A stretch of 64,000 nt of DNA from Gaiellasilicea sp963707575 (lineage in GTDB: Bacteria; Actinomycetota; Thermoleophilia; Gaiellales; Gaiellaceae): positions 2,046,001 through 2,110,000 of the forward strand of contig OY970171.1 in NCBI GenBank assembly GCA_963707575.1. The letters are read 5' to 3'. Every line of letters begins with the position of its first letter. Position 1 is the first letter of the stretch. Under the pieces are notes generated by a model that did not search any database, had not been told where the DNA came from, and saw only the letters and a program-made list of their open reading frames with translations. A program made the translations under genes and the position numbers. Of the stretch, positions 30,243 through 38,791 are shown piece after piece.

Positions 30243-30827
30243 TCAGGCGAGGCTGTCCAGGTGCCGCGCGAGGATCTCGACTTGCCGCGCCGGTGTCGTC
30301 GCCTCGGGGGCCAGGGTGGCGTGCATCGCAATGCCGTCGATGAGCCCGTGCAGGCGCTCCGCCTCGAAGGCGACATCGATCCCGGATCGCGTCTCTCCCT
30401 GCGCGCGCAGGGCATCGATGGACTCGCGACACAGGGTGCGCACGCGGGCGTGAGTCTCGTCTCGGAGCGGACGCAAGGTCTCGTCGACGTACGCGCGGGT
30501 GGCGAATGCGAGCCAGACGTCGAAGACGGCCCGCGTCTCGGCGTCGAGCACGAGGAGGGTGTGGAGTCGTTGCTCGACCGTCGGTCGGATCTCGCCCGAC
30601 TCGTGGACGGCCGCGACGCGACTCTCAACCTCGTCGACGATCAGCTGCATGGCGAAGCTGAGGAGCTCCGATTGGCTCGGAAAGACGTGCCGTAGCGAGC
30701 CAGCCGAGACGCCGGCCTCTGCGGCGACCTTTCGGACCGACGCGCCCTCGATCCCTTCGCGCACGACGACACGCCAAAGCGCCTCCCCGAGCTCGCGGCG
30801 GCGAGATTGACTGTCGAGCTTGGACAA
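30243..30827 (-). CDS. TetR/AcrR family transcriptional regulator
   Basis: 194 residues. N-terminal HTH (about 10-55: RRRELGEALWRVVVREGIEG then ASVRKVAAEAGVSAGSLRHV) followed by a nine-helix ligand domain resembling BetI-type TetR_C_6. It likely represses itself and the divergent membrane-protein genes: a perfect 8-bp-arm palindrome sits directly before its start, and a second related palindrome lies before the neighbour. Start at ATG 30827. The ligand is unknown. Confidence 0.88.
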   Translation of the reverse strand: MSKLDSQSRRRELGEALWRVVVREGIEGASVRKVAAEAGVSAGSLRHVFPSQSELLSFAMQLIVDEVESRVAAVHESGEIRPTVEQRLHTLLVLDAETRAVFDVWLAFATRAYVDETLRPLRDETHARVRTLCRESIDALRAQGETRSGIDVAFEAERLHGLIDGIAMHATLAPEATTPARQVEILARHLDSLA

Positions 30828-30838
30828 GGCGGCCTCCT

Positions 30839-30861
30839 AGTACGGTCGTGCTAACCGTACT
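30839..30861. promoter_or_regulatory. TetR operator O1
   Basis: AGTACGGT (30839-30846), seven bases, ACCGTACT (30854-30861): a perfect inverted repeat 12 bases upstream of the TetR start codon. Confidence 0.7.
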
Positions 30862-30910
30862 CGCAGACGCAAGCCCGCCGTACCGGATCGGCGCACGTCG
30901 CTGCGATCCT

Positions 30911-30928
30911 CTAGTACAACCGTACTAG
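30911..30928. promoter_or_regulatory. TetR operator O2
   Basis: CTAGTAC (30911-30917), AACC, GTACTAG (30922-30928): a perfect palindrome 15 bases before the GTG of the divergent gene. It shares the AGTAC/GTACT half-sites with O1. Confidence 0.7.
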
Positions 30929-30943
30929 CGAAAGGACGCAGTC

Positions 30944-31162
30944 GTGAACTCCGATCTTCCAGGCAACTCCTCCGGCCGGTGGGCGCCGTGGTGGCTTTAC
31001 GCCGCCGTCGTTGCGCCGGCGAATCTGGGGAAGGAGCAGCTCCTGCCCAGCGATGCGGCGTGGTGGGTTCGGGCCGGCCTGACCGCAGCGATCCTCGCGG
31101 TGGGCATCGTGGTCGTCACGGGGCTCTATCGCGCCAGTCGACCCCAAGCCCCGCGCGTCTGA
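30944..31162 (+). CDS. Small membrane protein under TetR control
   Basis: 72 residues from GTG at 30944 with GAAAGGAC just upstream. Two hydrophobic segments, WAPWWLYAAVVAPANLG and the C-terminal AGLTAAILAVGIVVVTGLY. No family recognised. It follows operator O2, so is probably the first gene of the TetR-regulated unit with the two membrane-protein genes downstream (13-base gap, then ATGA overlap). Confidence 0.65.
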   Translation: MNSDLPGNSSGRWAPWWLYAAVVAPANLGKEQLLPSDAAWWVRAGLTAAILAVGIVVVTGLYRASRPQAPRV

Positions 31163-31175
31163 GAACGGGCCGACG

Positions 31176-31715
31176 ATGCTGATCGCACTCATCCTCGCGG
31201 CCGAAGTCGCCTTCTGGCTGCTCCTCGTCTCCGGGCTCGCGGCGCGGTACATGTTCGGTCGTCCTCAGTTGGGGATCGCGTTGCTCGTCGCGACGCCGCT
31301 GGTCGATCTCGCCCTCCTCGGGGCGACGACGGTCGACCTGCGGCGCGGCGGCGAAGCCGCTCTTCCGCACGCGCTCGCGGCCGTCTACATCGGCGTCTCG
31401 GTCGCCTGGGGACAGCGGATCGTGCGCTGGGCGGACGCCCGCTTCGCGCACCGCTTCGCCGGCGGGCCGTCGCCCGAGCGGCCCCCGCGCACGGGTCGTC
31501 GGCACGCAGCCCATCAGCGGCGCGAGTGGCTGCGTCACCTGGTGGCGTGGAGCACCGGGACGGCGCTCCTCGGCCTGGGCGTGCTGGCGGTCGGGGACCT
31601 CGAGCGAACCCAGGCGCTACTCAACGTCGCAGCACTCTGGACGCTGGTGCTCGCGATCGACTTCCTCATCTCGTTCAGCTACGCACTCTGGCCGCGACCC
31701 GCGAGCAAGACATGA
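31176..31715 (+). CDS. Integral membrane protein, unknown function
   Basis: 179 residues with about five transmembrane segments (first MLIALILAAEVAFWLLLVSG). The middle has a basic cytoplasmic loop rich in Arg/Pro (about 88-125). Similar multi-pass proteins often accompany TetR regulators in actinobacteria, but I cannot name a family. The stop overlaps the next start (ATGA). Confidence 0.7.
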   Translation: MLIALILAAEVAFWLLLVSGLAARYMFGRPQLGIALLVATPLVDLALLGATTVDLRRGGEAALPHALAAVYIGVSVAWGQRIVRWADARFAHRFAGGPSPERPPRTGRRHAAHQRREWLRHLVAWSTGTALLGLGVLAVGDLERTQALLNVAALWTLVLAIDFLISFSYALWPRPASKT

Positions 31716-32140
31716 CCCGTCGTCGGCTGCCTTCGCACCAATACCGGCCGGCTGCGACGGCGTTGTACGCGCTGGGGCTGCTGGCGCTACCTGCGGTCTC
31801 CCTGTCGCTCGGCGGAGGGGAGACGGAGCCGGCACGTTGGGCGCCCATCGCAGTCCCCGTGACGCTCTTCGCTGCAGCGAGCCTCGTCATGCGGCGAGCC
31901 GGACGGTCGGCGAGGAGGTCAGGCGGCGTCGGTGAAGGCCGTGAGCTCGCGGCGCGTGCGCTCGACCATGCTCTCGAGCTCGTCGACGAAGTCGTCGTCC
32001 GCGCGGTCCCCCGCGCGAAACACGTCCAGCGCCTGCCGGCACATCGCGTTCAGCATCGTGAGCATGGCGAACTGCTGTCGGGCGAGATCATCGATGCGCG
32101 TGATGTTGCCGCTGAGTCGGTGCGCAAACGCTTCATGTAG
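31712..32140 (+). CDS. Small membrane protein, C-terminal half doubtful
   Basis: 142 residues as read. The first 70 residues hold two transmembrane segments (ATALYALGLLALPAVSLSLG and WAPIAVPVTLFAAASLVM) and look real; the ATG overlaps the previous stop. From about 31915 the frame runs antisense to a better-looking ORF on the minus strand, so the true stop is probably near 31920 and lost by a small indel, or the reading beyond is fortuitous. Confidence 0.5.
   Translation: MTRRRLPSHQYRPAATALYALGLLALPAVSLSLGGGETEPARWAPIAVPVTLFAAASLVMRRAGRSARRSGGVGEGRELAARALDHALELVDEVVVRAVPRAKHVQRLPAHRVQHREHGELLSGEIIDARDVAAESVRKRFM
31919..32136 (-). CDS. Small helical protein, frame broken just after the start
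   Basis: The minus-strand frame reads AFAHRLSGNITRIDDLARQQ, then FAMLTMLNAMCRQALDVFRA and ends in ELTAFTDAA. It is a convincing amphipathic helical protein of about 72 residues, but has no in-frame start. ATG at 32136 becomes in frame if one base is missing directly after it. It starts five bases beyond the stop of the upstream gene at 32141. Unknown function; probable single-base consensus deletion. Confidence 0.45.
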
Positions 32141-32506
32141 CTAGGTGGTCAGAGGTTCTGTCGGGCCCTGACGCGGATCGGCCGCAGCGGCCACCCGCCC
32201 GGCGGCGCCGAACTTCTCCACGATCACATACGACTCGCGGTCCTCGAGGACGACCTCGACCTCCGGGAACACGTGGTCGGGGCGGACGAAGAAGTGAGTC
32301 GGGTCCCGGCGAATCGCCTCGTACTCGTCGTGGGTCAGCTCGATCTGTCGGGCGCAGTCCACGATTGCGCACTCGCAGACGAAGCTCACGGGCGCGCCGG
32401 CTGAGAGTTGCTGCACGACCTTCCCGACCCGTTCGTTGACGTTCCGGAACAACGCCTGGTTCTGCGCGAGGCGCACCTCGCGGACAACTGCCGAATCGCT
32501 GGACAT
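32141..32506 (-). CDS. Conserved actinobacterial small protein with Cys pair
   Basis: 121 residues. CECAIVDCARQIELTHDEYEA followed by DPTHFFVRPDHVFPEVEVV and SYVIVEK is a pattern I know from uncharacterised actinobacterial proteins (cysteines, HDEYE, HF.V.PxH, VVEK). The cysteine and histidine residues could bind a metal. GAAGAGGG before the ATG at 32506. No function can be given. Confidence 0.7.
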   Translation of the reverse strand: MSSDSAVVREVRLAQNQALFRNVNERVGKVVQQLSAGAPVSFVCECAIVDCARQIELTHDEYEAIRRDPTHFFVRPDHVFPEVEVVLEDRESYVIVEKFGAAGRVAAAADPRQGPTEPLTT

Positions 32507-32631
32507 GGCGCCCTCTTCCCGCAGGCCCCAAGTGGCTGAGGCTAGGCCGCCGGTGAGAGGTTCGCGAAGAACCGTGGTGAGGGCATCCGTCCGGGAGGAC
32601 TCAGCGGCACGGACACAGTAGCGCGGTACGT

Positions 32632-33495
32632 CTAGAGCGGCTTACAGCCGTTCCCGCTGCTCCCGGCGAAGATCTGACGCTGGTGGTCGCTCGCCTGCCG
32701 GTCGCGTCCCGCGTCGAACGGGCCGGGGGCCGAGGCCTGCCACATCAGGTCCGGTGTCACCCCGGGCCCGATCACGGTCGCCCGGTAGCGGCGGCCATCG
32801 CCGGAGGGACGGCCGCCGTGGGGGTAGAACCCGTAGCAGAAGGCTCCGTTCGGCCGCTGCGCGAGAAAGCTGTTCTCCCGCCGCCAGCCCGGCCCGTAGC
32901 GGGAGTTGAAGGTGTCCACGTAGATGTTGCGCCCGTAGTCATCGAGCGGGCTTCCCTGCGGCGTCACGCGAAACCCGTGCACCGGCTTTCCCCCGTAGGT
33001 GAGGCGCCCGTAGAGATGGTCGAACCGACGGTAGGCCCAGTCCGTCCAGACCTCGAGCTGCGGGAGCGGTCCTGCCCAGTGCGAGAGGCGAAGCTCCCAC
33101 GTTCCCCGTTGGCCGCCGTAGTTCGGCTTCAGCCTCTGCCAGCGCTGCAGCGCCCAGTAGGAGCCGTCCGCTGCCGTGCAGGCGCTGACGAGCCAGGCCA
33201 ATGGGGGCCCGTCGTAGCGGCCGCACCGGGCAGCGAGGATCGTGCGGTCGCCGTACCGAAGCTCGAACGAGACCTGCGGGACACCGCGCGTCGGCGGCCG
33301 GGCGTTGATCGCGTTCCACGCGACGAGATGGCGGGTGCCGCCGTCCGCGTGCCAGCTGACGTGCGCCTGGCCCGCGCCGTTCACCTGCAGCGTCGCGTCG
33401 CCGTCGCCCCGACCGATCAGCTCGGAGGCCGACGCCTGGCCGACGACGTCGCCCGCAGTGGCGAGCGCCCAGGCAGCCGCAGCGAAAGTAAGCAT
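32632..33495 (-). CDS. Secreted protein of unknown function
   Basis: 287 residues from ATG at 33495; an in-frame TTG at 33522 is possible but sits on the Shine-Dalgarno-like GGAAGGAGA. Signal peptide MLTFAAAAWALATAGDVVGQ. The mature part is rich in Trp, Tyr, Arg and Gly, with three or four cysteines (ARCGRYD, SACTAAD, FCYGFYP, GNGCKPL), probably disulfide-bonded. A typical exported beta-rich protein. No catalytic motif recognised. Confidence 0.65.
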   Translation of the reverse strand: MLTFAAAAWALATAGDVVGQASASELIGRGDGDATLQVNGAGQAHVSWHADGGTRHLVAWNAINARPPTRGVPQVSFELRYGDRTILAARCGRYDGPPLAWLVSACTAADGSYWALQRWQRLKPNYGGQRGTWELRLSHWAGPLPQLEVWTDWAYRRFDHLYGRLTYGGKPVHGFRVTPQGSPLDDYGRNIYVDTFNSRYGPGWRRENSFLAQRPNGAFCYGFYPHGGRPSGDGRRYRATVIGPGVTPDLMWQASAPGPFDAGRDRQASDHQRQIFAGSSGNGCKPL

Positions 33496-33665
33496 GCGAA
33501 GAAGCAGCGGGTCTCCTTCCAACGTGAGGCGCAGCGACGACCGGTGGCGAGGCCGGCGACGAAGGCGATGCGCGACGCCTCGAGTTCAGGTGCGCACGGC
33601 GACGCACACAGAAGACGAACACCGTAGCGAACGTTTTTCGGCCCTGCAGGGTCTGGGCCGATCGT

Positions 33666-34394
33666 TCAGTCCCGGTTGTGGTTGACGAGCTCGACGTTGT
33701 TGCCGTCGGGGTCGAGCACGAAGGCGCCGTAGTAGCCCTCGTGGTAGGCCGGGCGCTCGCCCGGGGCGCCGTTGTCGCGATAACCCGCCTCCGTTGCGGC
33801 CCGGTGGAACGCCGCCACCGTCTCGTTGTCGCGCACCGGGAACGCGACGTGCACGTTCTCGGTCGGTGCGCCCGCGACCACGGAGAAGGAGCCGCTGTCG
33901 CCCGCGAACCGCGCGCGTTCGGGCGTGTCCAGCCCCAGTCGGAAGCCCGCGTGGGGAGCAACGGTCTCGTAGAAGCGCTTCGCCGCCGGGACGTCGGAGA
34001 CGCGGATCCAGAGGTGGTCGATCCCGCCACCGACGCGAAGCGCACCGTGGTGCACGGCCTCCGCGCTGTTCCCGTCGGGATCGAGCAGGAAGGCCCCGTA
34101 GTAGTCCTCGCGGTACTGCGGTCGAGGGCCGGGCGCACCGTCGCTGCGGTAGCCGGCCTCCGTGCCGACGCGCCAGAACTCGTCGACGTGGGCGTGTGAC
34201 GGGGCGACGAAAGCGATGTGCAGGCCTCGTGTCATTCCATCCTCGCCGTCGGCTGCTGCGAGCGAGAAGTCGTCCCACTCGAGGAAGTCGTCGCCCGAGT
34301 GCGACGGCTCGAGTCCGAGCGTGCCGAGGACCGTCGCGTAGAAACGCTCGGATTCCAGGCGATTCGAGACGCGGATGGTGACGTGGTCGAACAA
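33666..34394 (-). CDS. Tandem VOC (glyoxalase/dioxygenase-like) protein
   Basis: 242 residues from TTG at 34394 (LFDHVTIRVSNRLESERFY). Two VOC modules: about 1-120 (HVTIRVS...GAFLLDPDGNSAEAVHHG) and about 124-242 (DHLWIRVSDVPAAKRFYETV...GAFVLDPDGNNVELVNHN). The repeated GAF(L/V)LDPDGN block shows internal duplication. His and Glu ligands are present, so metal binding is likely; the substrate is unknown. The longer frame to 34493 would overlap the divergent gene and is Pro/Ser-rich, so the TTG is preferred. Confidence 0.8.
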   Translation of the reverse strand: MFDHVTIRVSNRLESERFYATVLGTLGLEPSHSGDDFLEWDDFSLAAADGEDGMTRGLHIAFVAPSHAHVDEFWRVGTEAGYRSDGAPGPRPQYREDYYGAFLLDPDGNSAEAVHHGALRVGGGIDHLWIRVSDVPAAKRFYETVAPHAGFRLGLDTPERARFAGDSGSFSVVAGAPTENVHVAFPVRDNETVAAFHRAATEAGYRDNGAPGERPAYHEGYYGAFVLDPDGNNVELVNHNRD

Positions 34395-34441
34395 GCGCTC
34401 GACTATGCCAGAACCGGTTTGCGGGCTACTCTCCGGACGCG

Positions 34442-36307
34442 ATGGAGGGGGAGAGCCGTCAGGAGCTCGTGCGCTGGGCTGCCGCACTCGCACGCTCCGA
34501 GATCGCCGAGCTTCGCGCCGCCGGGCGCGCGATCACGACGCTCTGCGCCGAGAACGAGGAGCTCGAGCGCCGGCTCGCCCGGCTCGAGCCACCCGACGGG
34601 GACGGACAGGGCGGGGATCCCGCTCGAGTGGCCGCGCCCGGCCGCGCCGCAAAGCCGAAGCGCGCCCTGCCCTGGCGGCGTGCGCTCATCGCGGCCGCCG
34701 TGGTGGCGCTCTGCATCTCCGGCGTCGCCGTCGGTGCCCGTGCGGCCGGGCCCGAGCTGGTCGCGACAGGCCCCGAGCAGGATGCGCTGATCGGCCGCAC
34801 AGCGCTCGCCTCGCTCTCGTTCAGCGCCGTCGGCGCCGGGGCGGAGTGGTCGCTCGACGGGCGCCGGCTCCCGGGTCGTCTCCAGGGCGACGAGACCGTC
34901 CTCACGCTGTCGAACCTCGCCGACGGCCCGCACGAGCTCGTCGTCCGGCGGCGTGGCCGGTTCTTCACGGGTACGGAGCGCACGTTCCGCTTCACCGTCG
35001 ACACGACCGCACCGAAGCTCACCGTCGACGGTCCCGCATTCGTGAACGCCGGCCGGCCGCTCGTGCTCCGGGGCAGGATCGAGCCCGGGGCCGTGCTGGA
35101 GCACGATGAGGCCGCGGTCGCGCTGGACGAGCAGGGTGTGTTCGAGCTCCGCGCCGATCCCGCTCCGCGCCGGCTCCAGCTCGTGGCGACCGACGCGGCC
35201 GGCAATGCCAGCCGCTGGCGCGTCCCCGTGACCGTCGTGCCCCGTCGCCCTGCGCAGCCGATCCGCTCCGTCCACGTGACCGCCTACGCGTGGGCGAACG
35301 AGGAGCTGCGCGAAGGCGTCCTGGCGCTGGTGCGCTCGCGCAGGATCAATGCGGTCGAGCTCGACCTGAAGGACGAGTCCGGCGAGGTCGGCTGGGCGTC
35401 GGGCGTCCCGCTCGCGCGCCAACTGGGCGCAGAGCTCGACATCTACGACCTCGGCCGGGCCGTCGACGACCTGCATGCGCAGGGCGTCCGCGTGATCGGG
35501 CGCCTCGTCTGCTTCCGTGACCCGATCCACGCCGGGGCCGCGTGGGCTGCCGGCCGCCGGAACGAGGTCGTGCAGAGCGCGGACGGCGGGCAGTACTCGG
35601 GCTACGGAGGCTTCACGAACTTCGCCGATCCGGTCGTGCGGCGCTACAACGTCGACCTCGCGGTGGCCGCCTCGAAGCTCGGCGTGGACGAGATCCTGTT
35701 CGACTACGTCCGCCGGCCCGACGGCCCGATCGACTCGATGCGCTTCCCCGGGCTGCGGGGCACGCCCGAGCGGGCGATCGTGGGCTTCCTCGCGCAGACC
35801 CGTCAGGCGCTCGCTGGCACGGACACCCTGATCGGTGCGTCCGTCTTCGGGGTCGCCGCGACCCGGCCGGAGGAGGTCGCGCAGGACATTCCGGCGATGG
35901 CGCGGCACGTCGACTACATCGCTCCGATGCTCTACCCGTCCCACTGGGGGCCGGGCGAGTACCGGGTCGCCGACCCGAACGGCCAGCCCTACGCGATCGT
36001 CCTTCGCTCGACGCGGGACTTCGTCGAGCGCGTGCAGGGCACCGGGGCGCGCGTGGTCAACTGGATCCAGGACTTCTCCTACGGGCGGGACTACGGGCCG
36101 AAGGAGGTGCGGGCGCAGATCCGGGCCTCGCGGGACGCGGGCGTCGACGAGTTCATCCTCTGGGATGCGGCGGTCACCTACACGGCCGGCGCGCTCGAAA
36201 TGTCGGCACGCGTGCCCGCGCTCGAGCTCACGTCGGAGCCACCGCCCGATGCACCGCTCCCCGTGCGGCTCCCGGACGCGCCGGCCGCCGGCAAGCTCAC
36301 GTCCTAG
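34442..36307 (+). CDS. Membrane-anchored putative glycoside hydrolase (DUF4015/GHL13-like)
   Basis: 621 residues. Coiled coil (about 5-48), basic/Pro linker, one transmembrane helix (about 80-102), an Ig-like region (about 105-270) and a TIM-barrel domain (about 280-600). The barrel shows VHVTAYAWANEELREGVLAL, RINAVELDLKDESGEVGWAS, GVRVIGRLVCFRDPIHA, GVDEILFDYVRRPDG and VDYIAPMLYPSHWGPGEY, the conserved series of the DUF4015 hydrolases, with acidic residues placed as in catalytic barrels. The predicted active site faces outside. Substrate unknown, perhaps an exopolysaccharide. ATG at 34442. Confidence 0.82.
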   Translation: MEGESRQELVRWAAALARSEIAELRAAGRAITTLCAENEELERRLARLEPPDGDGQGGDPARVAAPGRAAKPKRALPWRRALIAAAVVALCISGVAVGARAAGPELVATGPEQDALIGRTALASLSFSAVGAGAEWSLDGRRLPGRLQGDETVLTLSNLADGPHELVVRRRGRFFTGTERTFRFTVDTTAPKLTVDGPAFVNAGRPLVLRGRIEPGAVLEHDEAAVALDEQGVFELRADPAPRRLQLVATDAAGNASRWRVPVTVVPRRPAQPIRSVHVTAYAWANEELREGVLALVRSRRINAVELDLKDESGEVGWASGVPLARQLGAELDIYDLGRAVDDLHAQGVRVIGRLVCFRDPIHAGAAWAAGRRNEVVQSADGGQYSGYGGFTNFADPVVRRYNVDLAVAASKLGVDEILFDYVRRPDGPIDSMRFPGLRGTPERAIVGFLAQTRQALAGTDTLIGASVFGVAATRPEEVAQDIPAMARHVDYIAPMLYPSHWGPGEYRVADPNGQPYAIVLRSTRDFVERVQGTGARVVNWIQDFSYGRDYGPKEVRAQIRASRDAGVDEFILWDAAVTYTAGALEMSARVPALELTSEPPPDAPLPVRLPDAPAAGKLTS

Positions 36308-36338
36308 CGCGGCCGCCGACCACTAGTCTTCCTCCTCT

Positions 36339-37304
36339 GTGAGGGCTCCGCGCGCAGCGGTCGACATCGTCTTCGACGGCGCGACCAAGCGGTACCCCGG
36401 CCGCCAGACGCCCGCGGTCGACCAGCTGACGTTCTCGATCCCGGCCGGCGAGATCTGCTGCCTCGTCGGGCCTTCGGGCGGCGGCAAGACGACGGCGATG
36501 AAGCTCGTCAACCGCCTCGTCGAGCTCACCTCCGGCGACGTGCGCGTCGACGGCCGCAGCGTCCGCGAGCTCGACCAGACCCAGCTTCGCCGCGGCATCG
36601 GCTACGTGATCCAGCAGGTCGGGCTGTTCCCGCACATGACCGTGGCGGAGAACGTGGGCACCGTGCCGCGCCTCCTCGGCTGGCGCCGGGAGGAGATCCG
36701 CACGCGCGTCGACGAGCTGCTCGACCTCGTGGAGCTGCCCGCGGTGGACTATCGCGCGCGCTACGCGTCGCAGCTCTCGGGCGGAGAGCGCCAGCGTGTC
36801 GGGCTCGCCCGCGCCCTCGCCGCCGACCCGCCCGTGATGCTGATGGACGAGCCGTTCGGCGCGCTCGACCCGATCACGCGCACCCGGCTCCAGAAGGAGC
36901 TGCTCCGGATCCAGGGCGAGGTGCGCAAGACGATCGTCTTCGTCACGCACGACATCGACGAGGCGATCCTGCTGGGCGACCGGATCGCGATCCTCCGCGA
37001 GGGCGGCCGGCTCGCCCAGGTCGACACGCCGGAGGAGATCCTCGCGCATCCCGCGGACGACTTCGTCGCCCGCTTCGTGGGCGCCGACCGGGGTCTGAAG
37101 CGGCTCTCGCTGACCACCCTGGCCGAGGTCGAGCTCGACCCGCCGAACGGCGCCGTGCTGCCGTCGGCGAAGCCGGAGATGACGCTGCGCGACGCGCTCT
37201 CGCTGATGCTCTCCGAGGGGTCGCGCTCGCTCGTCGTGCTCGACGGCGACGAGCGCCCGCGCGGCGTGCTCACGCTCGACCGGCTGAGCGAGCTGCTGAA
37301 GTGA
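36339..37304 (+). CDS. Betaine/choline/carnitine-type ABC transporter ATP-binding protein (OpuCA-like)
   Basis: 321 residues from GTG at 36339. Walker A GPSGGGKT (about 44-51), Q-loop VIQQVGLFPHMT, signature LSGGERQRVGLARAL, Walker B VMLMDEPFGALDP and the switch His in FVTHDIDEA are intact. The C-terminal region (about 230-321) carries a CBS-like segment (SLMLSEGSRSLVVLDGDERP, RGVLTLDRLSELLK), as in osmoregulated OpuA/OpuC ATPases that sense ionic strength. GTGA-type overlap with the permease gene. No substrate-binding protein gene follows, which is odd for the system. Confidence 0.88.
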   Translation: MRAPRAAVDIVFDGATKRYPGRQTPAVDQLTFSIPAGEICCLVGPSGGGKTTAMKLVNRLVELTSGDVRVDGRSVRELDQTQLRRGIGYVIQQVGLFPHMTVAENVGTVPRLLGWRREEIRTRVDELLDLVELPAVDYRARYASQLSGGERQRVGLARALAADPPVMLMDEPFGALDPITRTRLQKELLRIQGEVRKTIVFVTHDIDEAILLGDRIAILREGGRLAQVDTPEEILAHPADDFVARFVGADRGLKRLSLTTLAEVELDPPNGAVLPSAKPEMTLRDALSLMLSEGSRSLVVLDGDERPRGVLTLDRLSELLK

Positions 37305-38015
37305 ACCAAGAGCCCGTGATCCCGGACTTCGGGCAGGCGGACTCCTGCGTGGCCGAGAACCGGAACTTCTGTCCCGACTGGGTGCGCGACAACTGGGCGG
37401 AGGTGTTCCAGCCGGCGCTCGTCGAGCACGTGAAGCTGACGCTGATCGCCGTGGCCGTCGGCTTCGTGCTCGCCTTCGCCGCCGCCCTGGTCGCGCACCG
37501 CTACGGCGCGGCGGAGCGGCCGATCGCGATCTTCAGCGCGGTCGTGTACACGATCCCGGGGATCGCGCTCTTCCAGCTGCTGGTCCCCTTTACGGGCCTC
37601 AGCGTCCTCACCGTCGAGGTCGCCCTCGTCGGCTACACGCTCCTGATCCTGTTCCGGAACATCCTGGAGGGGCTCCGCGCGGCGCCACCCGAGGTGCTGG
37701 AGGCAGCCCGCGGGATGGGGCTGACCCGGCGCCAGACGCTGGCGCGCGTGGAGCTGCCGTTGGCGTTACCGGCGATCATCGCCGGCCTCCGCGTCGCCAC
37801 GGTCTCGACGATCGCGCTGGCGACGATCGCCGCCTTCGTGATCCCGGAAGGGCTCGGACAGCCGATCTTCGCCGCGCTGCGCAATTACTTCAAGACGGAG
37901 ATCATCATGGCCGGGGTCGCTCGCGATCCTGCTCGCGATCACGGCCGACCTGCTGCTCGTGTTCGCCCAGCGCCTGCTCACGCCGTGGGCCTCGGCGCGG
38001 AGGGTCGCGACGTGA
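37301..38015 (+). CDS. Betaine-type ABC permease (OpuCB-like), frameshifted near the 3' end
   Basis: The GTG overlaps the ATPase stop. Five or six transmembrane helices and the EAA loop EVLEAARGMGLTRRQTLARV (about 126-145) are clear. At the run of four G at 37913-37916 one base is extra. Removing it continues the protein as SLAILLAITADLLLVFAQRL to a TGA at 38013-38015 that overlaps the next GTG. As written, the frame instead runs into the second permease and gives one artificial 469-residue product. N-terminal extracytoplasmic segment with two cysteines (DSCVAENRNFCPD). Confidence 0.82.
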
Positions 38016-38710
38016 GCACCTTCATCGACGCGCTCCGGTTCATCGTCGAGCGGCGCGAGCTCCTGCTCGAGAAGACCTGGGAGCACATCGTCCTGTCGGG
38101 CGCGGCGATCAGCGTGGCGCTCCTGATCGCCGTGCCGCTCGGAGTGCTGCTCGGCCACCTGCACCGTGGCTCGTTCATCGCGATCAACCTGTCCAACGTC
38201 GGGCGGGCGCTGCCCAGCCTCGCTGTGATCGCGATCGGGCTCGGCTTCCTCGGCTTCGGCTTCACGAACGTCCTCGTCGCGCTCGTCGTGCTCGCGGTGC
38301 CGCCGATCCTGACCAACGCATATGTCGCCGTCGACGAGGTCGAGCAGGAGGCGGTCGAGGCCGCGCGCGGGATGGGCATGACGCCCTGGCAGATCCTGCG
38401 GCGCATCGAGCTGCCGCTCGCGCTCCCGCTGCTCTTCGCCGGGATCCGCACCGCCGCCGTCTACGTGGTCGCCTCCGCGACGCTGGCGGCGATCGCGGGC
38501 GGCGGCGGGCTGGGGGAGATCCTCTTCAATCAGGCGAGCTACCGCGTCGAGGGCCTCGTCGGTGCGGCGATCGTGGTCTCCCTCCTGGCCTTCGCGGCCG
38601 ACGCGCTCTTCGGTGGAGTCCAACGGCTGCTCACGCCGCGCGGCCTGCGCACGGAGGTGTCGGCGTTCGAGCCGGACGTGGTTCGGGCCGGAACGACCGT
38701 CGCTCGCTAG
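38012..38710 (+). CDS. Betaine-type ABC permease (OpuCD-like)
   Basis: 232 residues from GTG at 38012. Conserved VGRALPSLAVIAIGLGFLGF, EAA loop EQEAVEAARGMGMTPWQILR and AIAGGGGLGEILFNQASYRV. It is the second permease of the system; paired permeases are normal for OpuC/OsmU-type transporters. The C-terminal 30 residues are a hydrophilic tail. No gene for the binding protein is adjacent; the next gene encodes a secreted nuclease-fold protein. Confidence 0.87.
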   Translation: MSTFIDALRFIVERRELLLEKTWEHIVLSGAAISVALLIAVPLGVLLGHLHRGSFIAINLSNVGRALPSLAVIAIGLGFLGFGFTNVLVALVVLAVPPILTNAYVAVDEVEQEAVEAARGMGMTPWQILRRIELPLALPLLFAGIRTAAVYVVASATLAAIAGGGGLGEILFNQASYRVEGLVGAAIVVSLLAFAADALFGGVQRLLTPRGLRTEVSAFEPDVVRAGTTVAR

Positions 38711-38791
38711 GGTCGCCGAGGCCGGCTATCCGCGACGTCCGGCACCGGTCCCGCCGTGATATGCCGTCGCGGACATCCGGAGGAGGGAGTG

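Noticed and set aside
30880..30905. ATCGGC in the TetR intergenic region as a minus-strand FliA/WhiG-type site
   Set aside because: The tetramer 16 bases away does not resemble a -35, and the region is explained by TetR operators.
37301..38710. A natural tandem permease fusion
   Set aside because: The alternative frame after a single G removal gives a perfect permease C-terminus ending with a GTGA overlap to the second permease, which is the expected operon layout.
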